A stretch of DNA of 64,000 bases from Lycorma delicatula (Eukaryota > Arthropoda > Insecta > Hemiptera > Fulgoridae), in NCBI RefSeq assembly GCF_047948215.1, contig NC_134458.1, positions 89,235,260-89,299,259 on the forward strand. Direction: 5' to 3'. The position numbers and the translations under genes were made by a program. Positions 23,399-35,267 of this stretch are shown here, one piece after another. The number at the start of each line of letters is the position of its first letter. The stretch's first letter is position 1. The notes under the pieces were generated by a model. It was not told where the DNA came from. It did no database searches and saw only the letters and a list, made by a program, of their open reading frames with translations.

Positions 23399-24589
23399 CT
23401 TAGTTTTGAGGTGTACTGAGGATTATCTGTTTAGTTATAAGAACATAATTAAGCGTACTATTATTAAACAGCCTTTTAGACTAACAAGTGATGCGCATCG
23501 ATAAATGTTGAGAATAATACAACGTAAATAATGAGGTACAAGAGCATTCAATTTTAATTATTAAATACATTTTTTTATTCAGTTTAACAAATTGAATAGA
23601 AATTCTTATTTTTTTTGCCTTTTCGAACTGAAATATTATTTTAGTAAATGGTCGATAGTTACAAAAACGTTGCCCAAATCGAGCGAGAACATTGAGAGAC
23701 TTTTAGTTATTAGGGAGTAAATATAGTATTTTTATAGACATTTTTGCACTTTTCACAGAAATGAGAATTCGCGTTAAGTTAAACAGGTATCAGAAAGAAC
23801 GCTTTTCTTTAGTTTTACTTCAGTACCATTTTATATCAAAATTAAGTAATGAAATGTGACCGTGATAAAGAAAGCCGAAATGTAAAACTGAATTACTAAA
23901 TAAAATTCGGTCACCGGCGTTTCTTTTTAACTCCTATAATGAAGCGAATTATTAAGCTTCAAACTCATCGACAAAAATACAGCGTGAATATTATTACCCT
24001 TTATTCATATAAAGTTTTCTATATATGATCTAGTAATAAGGGTTTTATTTATCATCTGAAAGTGGGAGTAATGGTCAGGTATTCAGCTCAGTTATCCATT
24101 TTGAGTCTCGTAATTTTCCCTGTGCGATGGAGAATGACTATTAGAACTTCATCTGGCATCCTATATCTGTCTTTATCAACAAATTTTGCCGTCCATGGGC
24201 TTTATTGTTTATTAAAATATGCCCCGTAATATATTTCTTTATAATTATGTGTTTTGCAGCACATTTTCTGTTTCTGTTTGATTCTTTATTTTTTCAATCT
24301 TTTTGTCCATGAATCTTCAGTTATTTCTGTTAATAAGAAAATCTAAATTAAAATATTAATTTTAACTAAAATTTATTAATTGCGTAAGTATAAAGCTTTA
24401 TCTATTTGCTTCGCATAATAACATGGATTTTTTCACTTTTTTGTTATATAATCTAACTGTCTCTGGGACTGTAAATTAATTGTTTTTCAAAGAATATAAT
24501 CCTACTTGGTTTAATAGTTATTGTTTGTCCATTAAGTTCAATTTTATGAGAAGCAAACATAGGAAATTCCTTTTCTAAAGTATTTAAAT

Positions 24590-24644
<55 letters not shown>

Positions 24645-24664
24645 GAGAGAGAGTGAGTGATTGC

Positions 24665-24723
<59 letters not shown>

Positions 24724-25895
24724 ATGGGGAAAAATAAAGAGAGAGATAGTCTAAACATATTGGAGGTGATTTACTGACTATTATGCCAGGGAGTCTTATA
24801 AACAGTCCCGGATTGCACAGGGAGGGTTTTAATTAAAAGCCGGGAAGGGCTGTGGAATGCGCACGCTGTTATTCAAGCAACATCTGGGGCATTCCCTCCA
24901 GGACATTATTTTCAGCCCTTCAAAGCTAACTTAACCATCATTGTTTGTCTCTGTTTGTTTACGGTTGTTCAACATTCTTGATTTTTATCATTGTTAAAAT
25001 TTTTCAAGACTTCACCGATATTTTTCATTTAGTAGCTTTAATATCTTTTATTATTTTTGTTATACTTTAATTAGCCCGTTCTTTTTTTTATCGGTTTAAT
25101 TTTCACGCCAAACTATTTATATTTAATCGATTCATATAGATATAGGGCAAAACTTGACTTTTTTTTAATCAATTCTTTTCGATTGAAAAAAAATTTAATG
25201 AAATATCAAATTAGACATGTTTATGAAATTAGAGAAATTTCAAGGTGTTCCATAAAGTTAAATTAGTTATAAAAGAGAACAACCGCAGAAATTATTTTCG
25301 ATGAAATGAAATTATGATAATTCATAAGTAAAAAATCAGTAGAATATTTTTAATCGTTGGTATAATTCAAATCATATTTTCCATTTAAAGTGATAACATT
25401 TCACCAATTTTTACCAATGTGGTTACATTTCAAACAGGAAACATTTAGGATTAATTGGCATTATTTTTAAACTATAATAGAACAGTAAGTTGAGAACAAA
25501 GAAATAAGTAGAGGAAGGTTCAACGAGAATTCCAAGGCAGTGATGTAATTTAATACTGCTAACTGATCTGTAGTAGGAATAAATTGAAATATTTAGGTCC
25601 ATCAGTTGTAGTTTAAGGACGCATAGTGACCTCCAGATCTCTTAGTTATTCTTTGCATCCGAGTACAACATAATTAATTCAACCAGATGGAAAAATTATT
25701 TGTAAAATGAAATATTAAATCTAGTGGTTACTTAGAAAAGTAAAAACCAGTTCTTAGCACACAAAAATTATTGTTTGACCCCGGTAAATACGGTCAATAT
25801 AGACCGATTTTTATTAAAGTAAAAATACTTAATTTATACCTGTTAATGTTTTCGAATATGTAACTTCTTACAAAAATACTAATTTATTATGTAAA
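23399..25895. other. No gene recognised
   Basis: A+T-rich sequence with a large GA microsatellite (24597-24720) and, just after it, a less A+T-rich patch at 24780-24935 of unknown nature. No coding motif is seen. Confidence 0.4.
24597..24720. repeat. (GA)n microsatellite, about 124 bp
   Basis: Two long GA runs with a short interruption (gtgagtgattgcgaaa) at about 24651-24668. The minus-strand ORF of Leu-Ser repeats here is an artefact of the microsatellite. (GA)n tracts can bind GAGA-type factors in insects, but nothing here shows regulatory use. Confidence 0.95.
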
Positions 25896-26529
25896 ATATA
25901 CAGCGTGTTTCACAAAGAAACGGAAAAAATTTCAGGACGAGTTCTACCAGAGAAAATAATGGAAAAAGGTTATATGAATATGCGTCCGGAAACGCTTCGT
26001 CAGTGAGTTACGGCTGGCGAAATATTTTGCCATGATGTCTGGCAAAGAGTGAAATAAAGCCATACTGAAATTCTAGGAACACAAATTAAGGGGTAAACTT
26101 GATGGATTGTCATGTTTCTTTATCTGATAAATTGAATAAAAGAGATTTCAGAACTGTATCTGCAGTGGGTTTTGAGAAAAATGGGATAAACACAAAATAT
26201 TGTGGTGAAAACCGCGTTTTTTTATGTTTTACGTACAATAACTTTGTTACATGAGTAATAAGTAAGTACTAATTTTAAACAAACCTGTAGAGAATTTACT
26301 TCTGAACAAAATGATGTAAATAAACTCAACTACAAAACAGTTGCAAAATATTAATTTTATTAACACCAAATTATCCGAAATGTAGCTGAAAAAATACATT
26401 AATTTTTAAATTAAAAGAATAATACTTTTATTATCCGAGAATATCTAGAAATAAGATCATTCAACAAAAATAAAATGGTAAAAACACATTAACAACATGC
26501 TATTACTACTATTTAAAATGTCCTCCTTC

Positions 26530-27480
26530 GCTGCTAACACAGTACTGTGTTAGTTTTAAAATTCCTTGGGTGGCTCTTTTCACCATATTTAGATTATTTC
26601 GTAGAATTTCAAATGCATTGAAAATTCTTGCCATCAGTTCTTCTTTTGTAGACCTTTTCAGTGTATACTGTCGATTTCATACGTCGCCACACATAACAGC
26701 CCATTGATGTCAGATCAGGTGATCTAGGAGGCCAATTAACTGGTCCTTTTCGTCCAATCCAGTTGTTTCTAAATGTTATAACGTGATCTAGGAGGCCAAT
26801 TAACTGGTCTTTTTCGTCCAATCCAGTTGTTCCTAAATGTTATAGTCAAATAATTTCTCGACAAAAATGTACAGGAGCCCCATCTTGTTGAAAAATCATT
26901 TCTTGTCTTGTTATTAGTGGAAAGTCTTCCAAAAGCTGTGGCAGGTTATTATCTAAAAAAAATAATAATCCTTTCCCGTACGGTAACCTTCAAAAATAAA
27001 TGGTTAAATCATATGCTTATCAATAATACCACACCAAATATTAAAAGAAAATCTGTGTTGAAAACTGCTTTCTACTGTGGCATTGGGATTTGCAAAATCC
27101 CAGTGATGTTTATTTCGGAAGTTATTAACTCCATCTCTTGTAAATGTTGCCTCATCAGCAAATAAAATAGAACTTACTTTATGACGGTTTTCTTGAAGCC
27201 GGTGACAATAATTTAGACGCAATGCAAAGTCGCCAGGCAGTAAATTTTGAACATTCTGTTGGTGGTACGGGTACAGATTTTCTTTGTTAAGTATTTTCCG
27301 TACTGTACTGTGCAGCAAACCGATGTGATTTGAAATTCGTCTAGTACTAAGCCCCGGGCTACATGAACTTGGTGTATTATGTTCTTCTCGTAAGCGATAC
27401 GACGTTGTTCTTGGCTTTCAACAGAATAAGAATGTGTAGGAATAGAACCGGTTGTGCGTAAACAATGTAAAACTGAAGCG
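26530..27480 (-). pseudogene. DD41D mariner-like transposase pseudogene (element 3)
   Basis: The best-preserved frame (27318-27004) runs STVRKILNKENLYPYHQQNVQ, LRLNYCHRLQEN, ILFADEATFTRDG (first Asp) and FSFNIWCGIIDKHMI. After a frameshift comes FQQDGAPVHFCREII at about 26840-26895 (second Asp). A stop follows, then NNWIGRKGPVNWPPRSPDLTSMG. The position of the third catalytic Asp is Gly in TSMG, and a 64-bp tandem duplication (26721-26846) lies between second and third catalytic blocks. Both lesions alone would abolish activity. Confidence 0.85.
26721..26846. repeat. Tandem duplication, 64-bp unit, two copies
   Basis: The unit beginning gatctaggaggccaattaac occurs at 26721 and again at 26785, with few differences between copies. 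It duplicates the WIGRKGPVNWPPRS-encoding part of the transposase. Sixty-four is not a multiple of three, so the duplication also shifts frame. Confidence 0.92.
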
Positions 27481-28412
27481 AAGGTTTAGTGATTTGGAAT
27501 CCTATTAGAAAATCCTTCTTGATATTGAATTTTTGCCGCCAACGAGTTACCATTACAAAAACAAAAAATTATGTCAACATAATATTCCTCGTTTGAAAAC
27601 CGAGAACACAAACACTTCAATTGCATGCACATTGAATAATTGACTACAACTTTTAAAAGTGTACAAAAATATTCACATTCTGTAGATAAATTGTGATTGT
27701 TGATCAGCTGTTTATATTGCCAACTTGTGAAATAAAAAAAAAACATTTATTTTATCATTAATATTTGTTTTCTTTTCCAAATTTGTGTATAAAGTTATTA
27801 AATGGTATTTTATTTTACTTCACTCCTGTTGATTTTATTTTGGTTAAATGATTTTATTTCTAGATATTCTCGGATATTAAAAGTATTATTCCTTTAATTT
27901 AAAAAATAATGTTTTTTTCAGCCACGTTTCAGTTATTTTGGTGTTAATAAAATTAATTTTTTTTAAATATTTTTGTTTTGTAGTTGAGTTTATTGAAATA
28001 ATTTTGTTCAGAATTAAATTCTCAACAAGTTTTGTTTAAAAATTTTACTTATTTATTACCAATGTAACAAAGTTTTTGTATGTAAAGCATAAAAAACGGG
28101 GTTTTTTATATCACAATTTTTATGCATTCTCTCCCAGTTTTCAAAAACCACTACAGATACAGTTCTGAAACCTCTTTTATTCAATTTATCAGGTCAAGAA
28201 ACATAACAATCCATCAAGTTCATCCCTTAATTTGTGTTCCTAGAATTTCAATATGGCCTTATTTCACTCTTTGCCCAGAAATCATGAAAAAATATTTTGC
28301 CAGCCGTAACTCACTGACGAAGCGTTTCCAGACCCATGTTCATATAAGTTTTTTCATTATTTTCTCTGGTAGAACTCGTACTGAAATGTTTTTCCGTTTG
28401 TTGGTAAAACAC

Positions 28413-28416
<4 letters not shown>

Positions 28417-28457
<41 letters not shown>
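28417..28457. repeat. (TA)n microsatellite
   Basis: About 20 TA units directly abut the right terminus of element 3, followed by a short TTTA run. Confidence 0.92.
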
Positions 28458-28461
<4 letters not shown>

Positions 28462-28852
28462 TTATTTATAAATAATAATATTCACTTGTCAAATCGGAAA
28501 ACACAACTTTTTTCTTGATGTACAGTATAATACTTTGGCCTAAAAGAAGGAACTTTTTATGACCTTTCAGTTTCTATTTTTATTAAATTACCTAAAACAA
28601 ATATTTCGATCAATTTTTTAAAAGAGAATTAAAAAATTTCATTTTACAAAAACAATATTATTCTGTAAAAAAAGTAAACTGAATTTTTTTACATACTAAT
28701 TTTACAACTAAATAAATGCGTTCTCAAATATTTGAAAAGTAACGCCTTTATTATTACGTAATAATTTTATTACACTTTATTATTACGTTTTTTCTATGTT
28801 TTTAAAACATACAAATAAATATTTCAGAAAAATTTATTGCCATTTAACAGAA

Positions 28853-29022
28853 AGATAAAAATTACAACAGAAAGGATTTTTTCTAAAATCTTCAAATATA
28901 TAAATTTATTTATTAAATTTTTCTCGGGTCTGATAAGAAATAAAACTTTAGGTCTTTTAGGAAACAAAAGTAGTTTTTGAGTCGCCGTTCATTTCAGTAG
29001 TTAATTTTTTTCTCAATTCATT
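28853..29022 (+). repeat. Direct repeat R2, copy 1
   Basis: A roughly 170-bp block shares with 30502-30667, in the same order: 'gataaaaattacaaca', 'gattttttctaaa', 'cttcaaatatata', 'gggtctgataagaaataa', 'gtcttttaggaaacaaaag' and 'ttttgagtcgccgttcattt'. Weaker similarity may continue to about 29310. Function and class are unknown. Confidence 0.8.
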
Positions 29023-30113
29023 TCTTTCAAGGTTTTGTGTATTAATTATTTTATGATTTTTAATTCACTGTATTTATTTTTTCCTTTTATTTATTTGTTA
29101 TTATTGCACCATTGTTATTTATAAAATATTTTTTTTTATATGTTAATATGAACTAAAAACATTTTTATTTTTATTTTTAATCTAGAACTTTGTAGCGTTG
29201 TTTTGATCTAGGTTTTTGGGTGGTTTTCCTTGATCCTTACTGGGAAATGTTGGAGGAGCGCCTTTTTGTTATCTATTTATGGAATAAAAACAGGCCTACC
29301 ATTCTTGATGTAATCTACGTATTAAAAAATTATGTTAGGTCGGTTTTGAATAAAATATTTATACATTTTTAAAAAGATAATGGAATCGCTAAAGTAGTTT
29401 CATCTTCTTTTTTGTAATTTAAGTTTTCTTTTGTTTTTAATACCGCTAGAATTTGCCAAGTTTTTTTTTATCGATTTTCTGTGTTAATAGTTTCCAAGTA
29501 TTTTGAAAAGAAATTTCTACGAACTTTCTTGATCTCTTCTCTCGATTGTATTCGAAACTACTATACAACAATGATATGAAACGAAGAGTTACTCCTGAGT
29601 TCCCCATCCTACTAAAATCCCTCCTACTGAAGTGAACACCAGATGTTCAGCTCGGTACAATCTGCAGAGGACGTATCTGATATATTGTTCGACTCCTGCT
29701 CTCCCTATCGCATCCCTTGCCCGATCCTCCGCCCGCATCAGACATCCCCTTTTCATACTTTCACTCCCTTACTTACGTAGTTACTTACTCGACAGTGAAC
29801 AGTATTATATTCTTTAAAGCCTTTTTAAAAACGATTTTGTGTATCACTGCTTTTTTTACATTTTTCATATTGAATACACAAACAAGTTATATATAAACGT
29901 ATATTTAACACTGAAATATTAAATAAATTGTAACAATCTATATTCTAATGATCGGTGTATTTAGATTAAAATATATATGATTACACCGTCTGCAAAGAGG
30001 TGAATTCTGCTTTGAAACAGAAGGGATTTTTCGTATCAGAGCCCAGAAATTTAAAACAAAAACTACTGGAAAAGTAAACTGATAAGCCTAAGTAAGAAAT
30101 CCACAGTTCAGAT

Positions 30114-30230
30114 GACAGATGTAGGAAATGTAAAATAGCTATTAAAGCGATAAATCATATTACTGGAGGATGTAAAACGTTAGCAGGTGTAGATCCTAAA
30201 ACGATAAAAGACGTGATGCAAATGCTAAAA
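30114..30230 (+). pseudogene. LINE C-terminal zinc-knuckle fragment
   Basis: A short frame reads DRCRKCKIAIKAINHITGGC then KTLAGVDPKT. CxxC-x8-H-x4-C followed by KTLAG is the C-terminal CCHC-like motif of a class of insect LINE RT proteins. It lies between the two R2 repeat copies. No RT domain is nearby. Confidence 0.6.
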
Positions 30231-30501
30231 TCATCATCGACAAGTAACATGAAAATTCAAACGAATTAAAAAAGGTATTCTGTACCGCAAATAAACATCT
30301 CGACGCTTACTTTTTAATAAAACAAGAAGGATGTTTTATTCTCTAACAATACTTTTTTAAAAACATAGAAAAAAATATTTCATAGAAAATATTAAAATAA
30401 AAATAATAATTTATTAATATAAAAATAATATTTAATATTTTAATATAAAAATAATATTTAATATTTTAATATTAAAATATTTTATAAATTTTAATATGTA
30501 A

Positions 30502-30667
30502 CGATAAAAATTACAACAAAAAAGATTTTTTCTAAACTCTTCAAATATATACATTTATTTAATGAATTTTTCTTGGGTCTGATAAGAAATAAAACTTTTA
30601 AGTCTTTTAGGAAACAAAAGTATTTTTTGAGTCGCCGTTCATTTGACTAATGTTTTTCTCAATTCTT
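30502..30667 (+). repeat. Direct repeat R2, copy 2
   Basis: Second copy of the block at 28853-29022, offset by about 1,649 bp in the same orientation. The pair could be the two ends of a degraded retroelement or a local duplication. I see no primer-binding site or polypurine tract to support LTRs. Confidence 0.8.
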
Positions 30668-31194
30668 TTGTTTTTCAATTTCTTTTCTTCGTTTCGAGTT
30701 TTATTAATTCGCCTATTTGCAATGTCGTCTTGCAATATCAGATCTCAAAAGCCTTAATTATCTTTTCTTTCTGTTGTTTACATTCGTTGCCGTAAAACGA
30801 AAAGTATGTGCACTTCTCATTAATATTTTTAAAAAATCGTTCTACCTCTTTGATCCGTATTGGATAAAAACAGACTTCTTATTTTTTTTACAGCAAAGCT
30901 CTTTTCTAGTATCAGTTTGCTTTTTATACCTACTTTACTTCATTCAATATTTATAATTTTAGTACCTGTTGTCAAACTAAACATTTATGGAAATAATCCT
31001 AATAGTCATGTCTGAAACTGGAATCATATTTTTAAAAAAAAGTTATTAAATAATATGAGTAAATTAAAAATTTCAAAACAATCATGCTCATTACAGTTCA
31101 GAAAGCAATAATTTTGAAAACTTAGGGAAATAGTATTTCTTAATGAAGATTAGTTTATAATAATCATAACTTTGCTATCTCCTCATGGCAGTTA

Positions 31195-32515
31195 TACGAG
31201 AGGTTATCTCTAAAATAAAGACCGTTACCTTGTAAAAAAATTTATTCTGAAAACTTTATAAATATTTTTTTATTTATGTTAAACTACATATCTTACATTA
31301 CTTCTCTATATAATCGCCACATGAATTAAGACGTTTATCGTCGCGATACACCAGCTTCAATAAGCCCTCGTCGTATTCTGCCGCCAGTCCATTTAGCCAC
31401 TGATAACAGCATTTTTAAGTTAATTGTCACCCTCGAATTGCTTACCACTCAAGAATTCTTTCAATCTCCTAAACAAATGGTAATAAGAAGGAGCTAAGTC
31501 CGGACTATATGGTCGGTGATCGTAAATTTCTCATTCAAATGTTCTCAGTAAATCATGTATCGGACCCGCAACATGTAGACATGCATTATCGTGCACCAAG
31601 ACTACGCCGTCGGTCAGCCGCTCAGATTGCCGATTTTGAATGTCGCGCCGTAACTTACGTAGAGTTTCGCAGTAGGCTTCTGCGTTTATATTCGTTCCAC
31701 GTTTCATGAAATCAATCAGCAGTATGACAAACCGATTCCGAAATACTATGGCCATCAGTTTACGTTCAAATGGCTGTGGCTTGACGTTTTTCAGTCTGGT
31801 TAGTGATGACACCATTCACTTGACTCCCGTTTTTTCTCTGACATGTAATACGAAATCCATGTTTCATCGCCGGTAACAATTAAATTAAGGAAATCCACTT
31901 TTTTCTGTGTAGTGCATCAAAAATTCCAAAGCAGATTCCATTCCGGTTTTTTTGTGACGTTCCGTTAAGACGTGCGACACCCAACGTGCACATACCTTTC
32001 TGAAGCCTAAATGGTCATGAACAATGCGATCAATAACAGATCTTGAAACATTTGGAAAAAGAAGGCCAAGTCTGAAATCATTCAGCGACGATCTTTTTTG
32101 ATTTCATCAACGCGTTTCAATAAGTCCTTGGTGATTATCGAGGGCCTCCCCAAATGTTCTTCATCATGCACATTAATTCTGTTATTTCTAAACCTTTAAC
32201 ACCATTTTCGGACGTTTCTTTCATTCAATATATTATCACCGTAACAGCAACCAGTTGCCAATGAATTTCATCCGGCTTAACGTTTTGATGGTTTAAAAAA
32301 CGTATGACTACGTATTTCACAGTCGGCGGCAACGTCGATTTTCCTATTCATTTTATAACGTAATAAATCGCACGTAATCAAAGATAGTACAACGAAACAA
32401 CTTACAGGCAACAATGCAGTGTGTACATTACTAGCGTGACCTTGAACGACACAGGTTCGCCAACCTTAAGGAGAGAAATTTCCCAGCGGTCTTTATTTTA
32501 GACATATCCCTCGTA
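31195..32515 (-). mobile_element. Mariner (DD34D) element, 1,321 bp, with TA duplication
   Basis: Termini are TACGAGAGGTTATCTC at 31195 and the reverse complement of a TACGAGGGATATGTC end at 32515, both continuing into 'taaaataaagaccg'. TA is duplicated at 31193-31194 and 32516-32517. Length and structure are those of a complete mariner. The single gene is on the minus strand and is dead. Confidence 0.92.
31320..32351 (-). pseudogene. Mariner DD34D transposase pseudogene
   Basis: The start ATG is at 32351 on the minus strand (MNRKIDVAADCEIR), 164 bp inside the right terminus. The second catalytic Asp is in VLVHDNACLHVAGP at about 31575-31600. The third block reads YDHRPYSPDLAPSYYHL near 31480-31530. 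The mariner consensus there is PYSPDLAPSD-YHLF, so the third catalytic Asp, 34 residues after the second, has become Tyr. An in-frame stop directly follows LLRTFE between the two blocks, and further frameshifts break the N-terminal half. It is one of the ordinary insect mariner lineages; subfamily not determined. Confidence 0.88.
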
Positions 32516-35236
32516 TATCCAAAAAAGAACTGAGAATAAAATATATTTATTAATAATGTTGTAATTAATTCCATTTATTGACGTAGCAAAGTCAAAAATC
32601 ATCAAATAATTTCTAAAAATTAATAAGTGAATTAAATAATCATAAATATAATTATAATGCCGTAAAAATACATATTTTACAAAGATAAAAAAAATAAAAT
32701 ATTAGGAAAAATCTCATTCAGCCTTATCAATACGCTTAAGAGTTACACAAAACGCATGTGTATGTAATCACTGTAGTATAGTATGTAATTAATAATCCAA
32801 AACTACTCATAAAAATGCAGAAAACACAACAGCAGAAGAAAAGTATCAGAGGAAAAGAATTCGGTACTGTGTAAAGTAAAATTATTTTATCACCAAATTA
32901 CTGTAAAAACAAAATTAATTTAGATCTTATTCGTTACGTATCTAGAAAGCAAATATCGTCAAACTAAATGTAATTTTTAGTAAATCATCAGAAAAAGTCA
33001 TGTCAAAACCTTATAAAACGCTCTAAAAAAACGTTTAATAAATTCTTATTGCCTTTTATTTATATTTCTTATTTAAGAGATTCTACTTTTTCGCATAAGA
33101 GAAAAAAAAACATTTTCATTTACATTAAATTCGATTGCCGGATATTTATTAAACAGAAAGAAGTAGTTAAAAATAATTTGGTAAAAGGTCAGGATTACCT
33201 AAATTTCTTGAATATAAAAATCCACGACAAGCTATAATAAAAAATATTCGAGAAAAATAGAGATAAAGTTGGTCTGATTTTGTAATAAGCTAAGCGAAAG
33301 ACAAATTATTACGACACAATGGTATTTACGTATGTCAGATGATAAAGATGAGTAAAAAACTACTAGTTGAATTATTACATCAAATCGATTTTAATAAACT
33401 GCTATCGAGAAAAAATCAAGAAAAGACAAAGCAAGTACTTCAGCTGGTATATAAGGTGAATAAAATCTGCAAAAAGTCCATCGAGGGGGAAAGAAAAGTG
33501 ACGTTGATGATAGACGACTACGCGAGGTGACATACGTTGAACAAAATTTGTTAACAAAAACCGTCTACCGGATGACAGCAGTCTGGAAAACGAATACAAA
33601 ACGTTGCAATATCAAAATAGAAATATAAAAATGGCGTTGTAAAGATAGACACAGACCGGTAAGAATCCGTGGTGTACAGGGAGAACTTGCTGAACGTCAT
33701 GGATATCTTGCGGCAAAGCAGAAATTTAATAACGAGAAAATATTCCGTGCACGTCTTGGAATAAAAACAGGACAAAACTCTTGCTCCTGATTTCACAGAG
33801 AAATCAAACTTATCATAGAGAGAACCATGGCAGATTCAGTTTTCATACAGAAAAATGAAATCAAAACTTCAAGGCAACTAAAACAAACAAATAAAACACT
33901 TCAAGGGCAAATGAATCGCAAGCATTCAAGCGTAATTTCAGCTGCTCTACACTTAACTGTAATGTATCACTTGACTGTGTATCAATTTACATATTTCTAT
34001 AAATACCAATATTTAAAAAATATTTATTCAAAGAAAATAATTTGTTCACGAAGATCTAAAATATTTCCAATATTGTCTTCTTAATTTATTTGATTTACAA
34101 TAATTTTTCAGAGACGATTTTAAACTTTTAATTAGGGGGTGGTTTTTGAATTATGGAGGTTTCATTTAGAGTGATTTGACCGCATTAAAATTCAATACAC
34201 CGATACAAAGATTTATATCATTTAAATATAATCAACCTATCGCTTTAAAAATGTTTATCAAAATAATTTTTCTTTGAATAGGGACATAGCAGCATCAGGT
34301 CCCTGACAATAATTAATCAGTTTTTAATCCTGTGATTTTTTCGGAATCTGTTAGATGATTTTTAAACCGTGTGATAGCTGCTATATCTAAATTCTTAACA
34401 CAACTGACAGTCGGCAATATAACTGAAGTGTTCTTATACAATTCGCATGCCTCTATTTACAATAGGCGTTGTTATATTTGTAAATAACTTGATGTTTTTA
34501 TGCACATAACGAACAATTTCAAAGTTATAAATTGAACTACGAAAGAATACAAAGGTGGTCTATAGCGGTCGATGTACATTATACTTCGTTAGATCTCCTG
34601 TTATACTCGATTCACCCAAAGAGCTATTATAGCTATTCTGTTGTAAACAAACCGCGATGTGTTTGTAATGGACTGTCTCCAAAGTTACGCGGACAAATTA
34701 TATGTTTTGTGGTTGGTATTTTAATCGACGCCGATTGAATTAAGTTATTTACGAATTAATTATAGGGCAGCTGTATTTAAAGTTATATTACTGTTGACAA
34801 AAACATGATAGACAATAAAATATTATATAAATACTGGTGAGGACTAACAAATTGAGTCACCCGGTACATTATTGTACTTACGCAGTCGCACACGCTGCAA
34901 TAAAATCTCACTATAACTATCGACACGTAAGTTGGCTGACAAATAAACTCAGCATTCAGCAAACATTTGTCACGGTACTAGGACGACTGAAAAAATTGTC
35001 AGTTTAATATAGATATTTATAAATAGAAATACATACGAAAGTGACAATGTTTTTAGTTTGCTTGTGACAGAGGCCAATGCATGCAAAATTCTAGTAGATA
35101 GGCTTTCAGTCCCTGCGCCAACATATGTACCGGCGAGTCTACTACAAACAACAGTTAGGATAGCTCTTAAGCAAAACGCCGTATAGTTCCCAATATAACA
35201 TTCCGCTTTCTTTTACCTCTGGAAAACACGGTTAAA

Positions 35237-35267
35237 ATTAGTTTTTATAGCTGCTATAAAAACTAAT
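35237..35267. repeat. Short perfect inverted repeat (14-bp arms, 3-nt loop)
   Basis: attagtttttatag at 35237-35250 pairs with ctataaaaactaat at 35254-35267. No run of T typical of a Pol III terminator is adjacent. Function unknown. Confidence 0.85.

Larger units (their letters stand above)
25899..28418 (-). mobile_element. Long-TIR DD41D mariner-like element 3, 2.5 kb, with TA duplication
   Basis: Termini are TACAGCGTGTTTCAC at 25899 and, in reverse complement, TACAGAGTGTTTTAC ending at 28418. TA flanks both sides (25897-25898 and 28419-28420). The inverted repeats run inward for roughly 500-600 bp: the left arm segments 'cggaaacgcttcgtcagtg', 'aattctaggaacacaaatt' and 'agaatatctagaaataa' all recur in reverse complement in the right arm at 27850-28340. 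The interior encodes a minus-strand transposase relic. It shares terminal and subterminal sequence with element 1 (1875-5225), so both are one family. Confidence 0.88.

Noticed and set aside
24453..24758. 101-codon minus-strand ORF rich in Leu-Ser
   Set aside because: It is the translation of the (GA)n microsatellite.
28853..30667. LTR retrotransposon with two LTRs
   Set aside because: No TG...CA ends, primer-binding site, polypurine tract or gag/pol between the copies.
31509..31709. Plus-strand 66-codon ORF
   Set aside because: Antisense of the mariner transposase.
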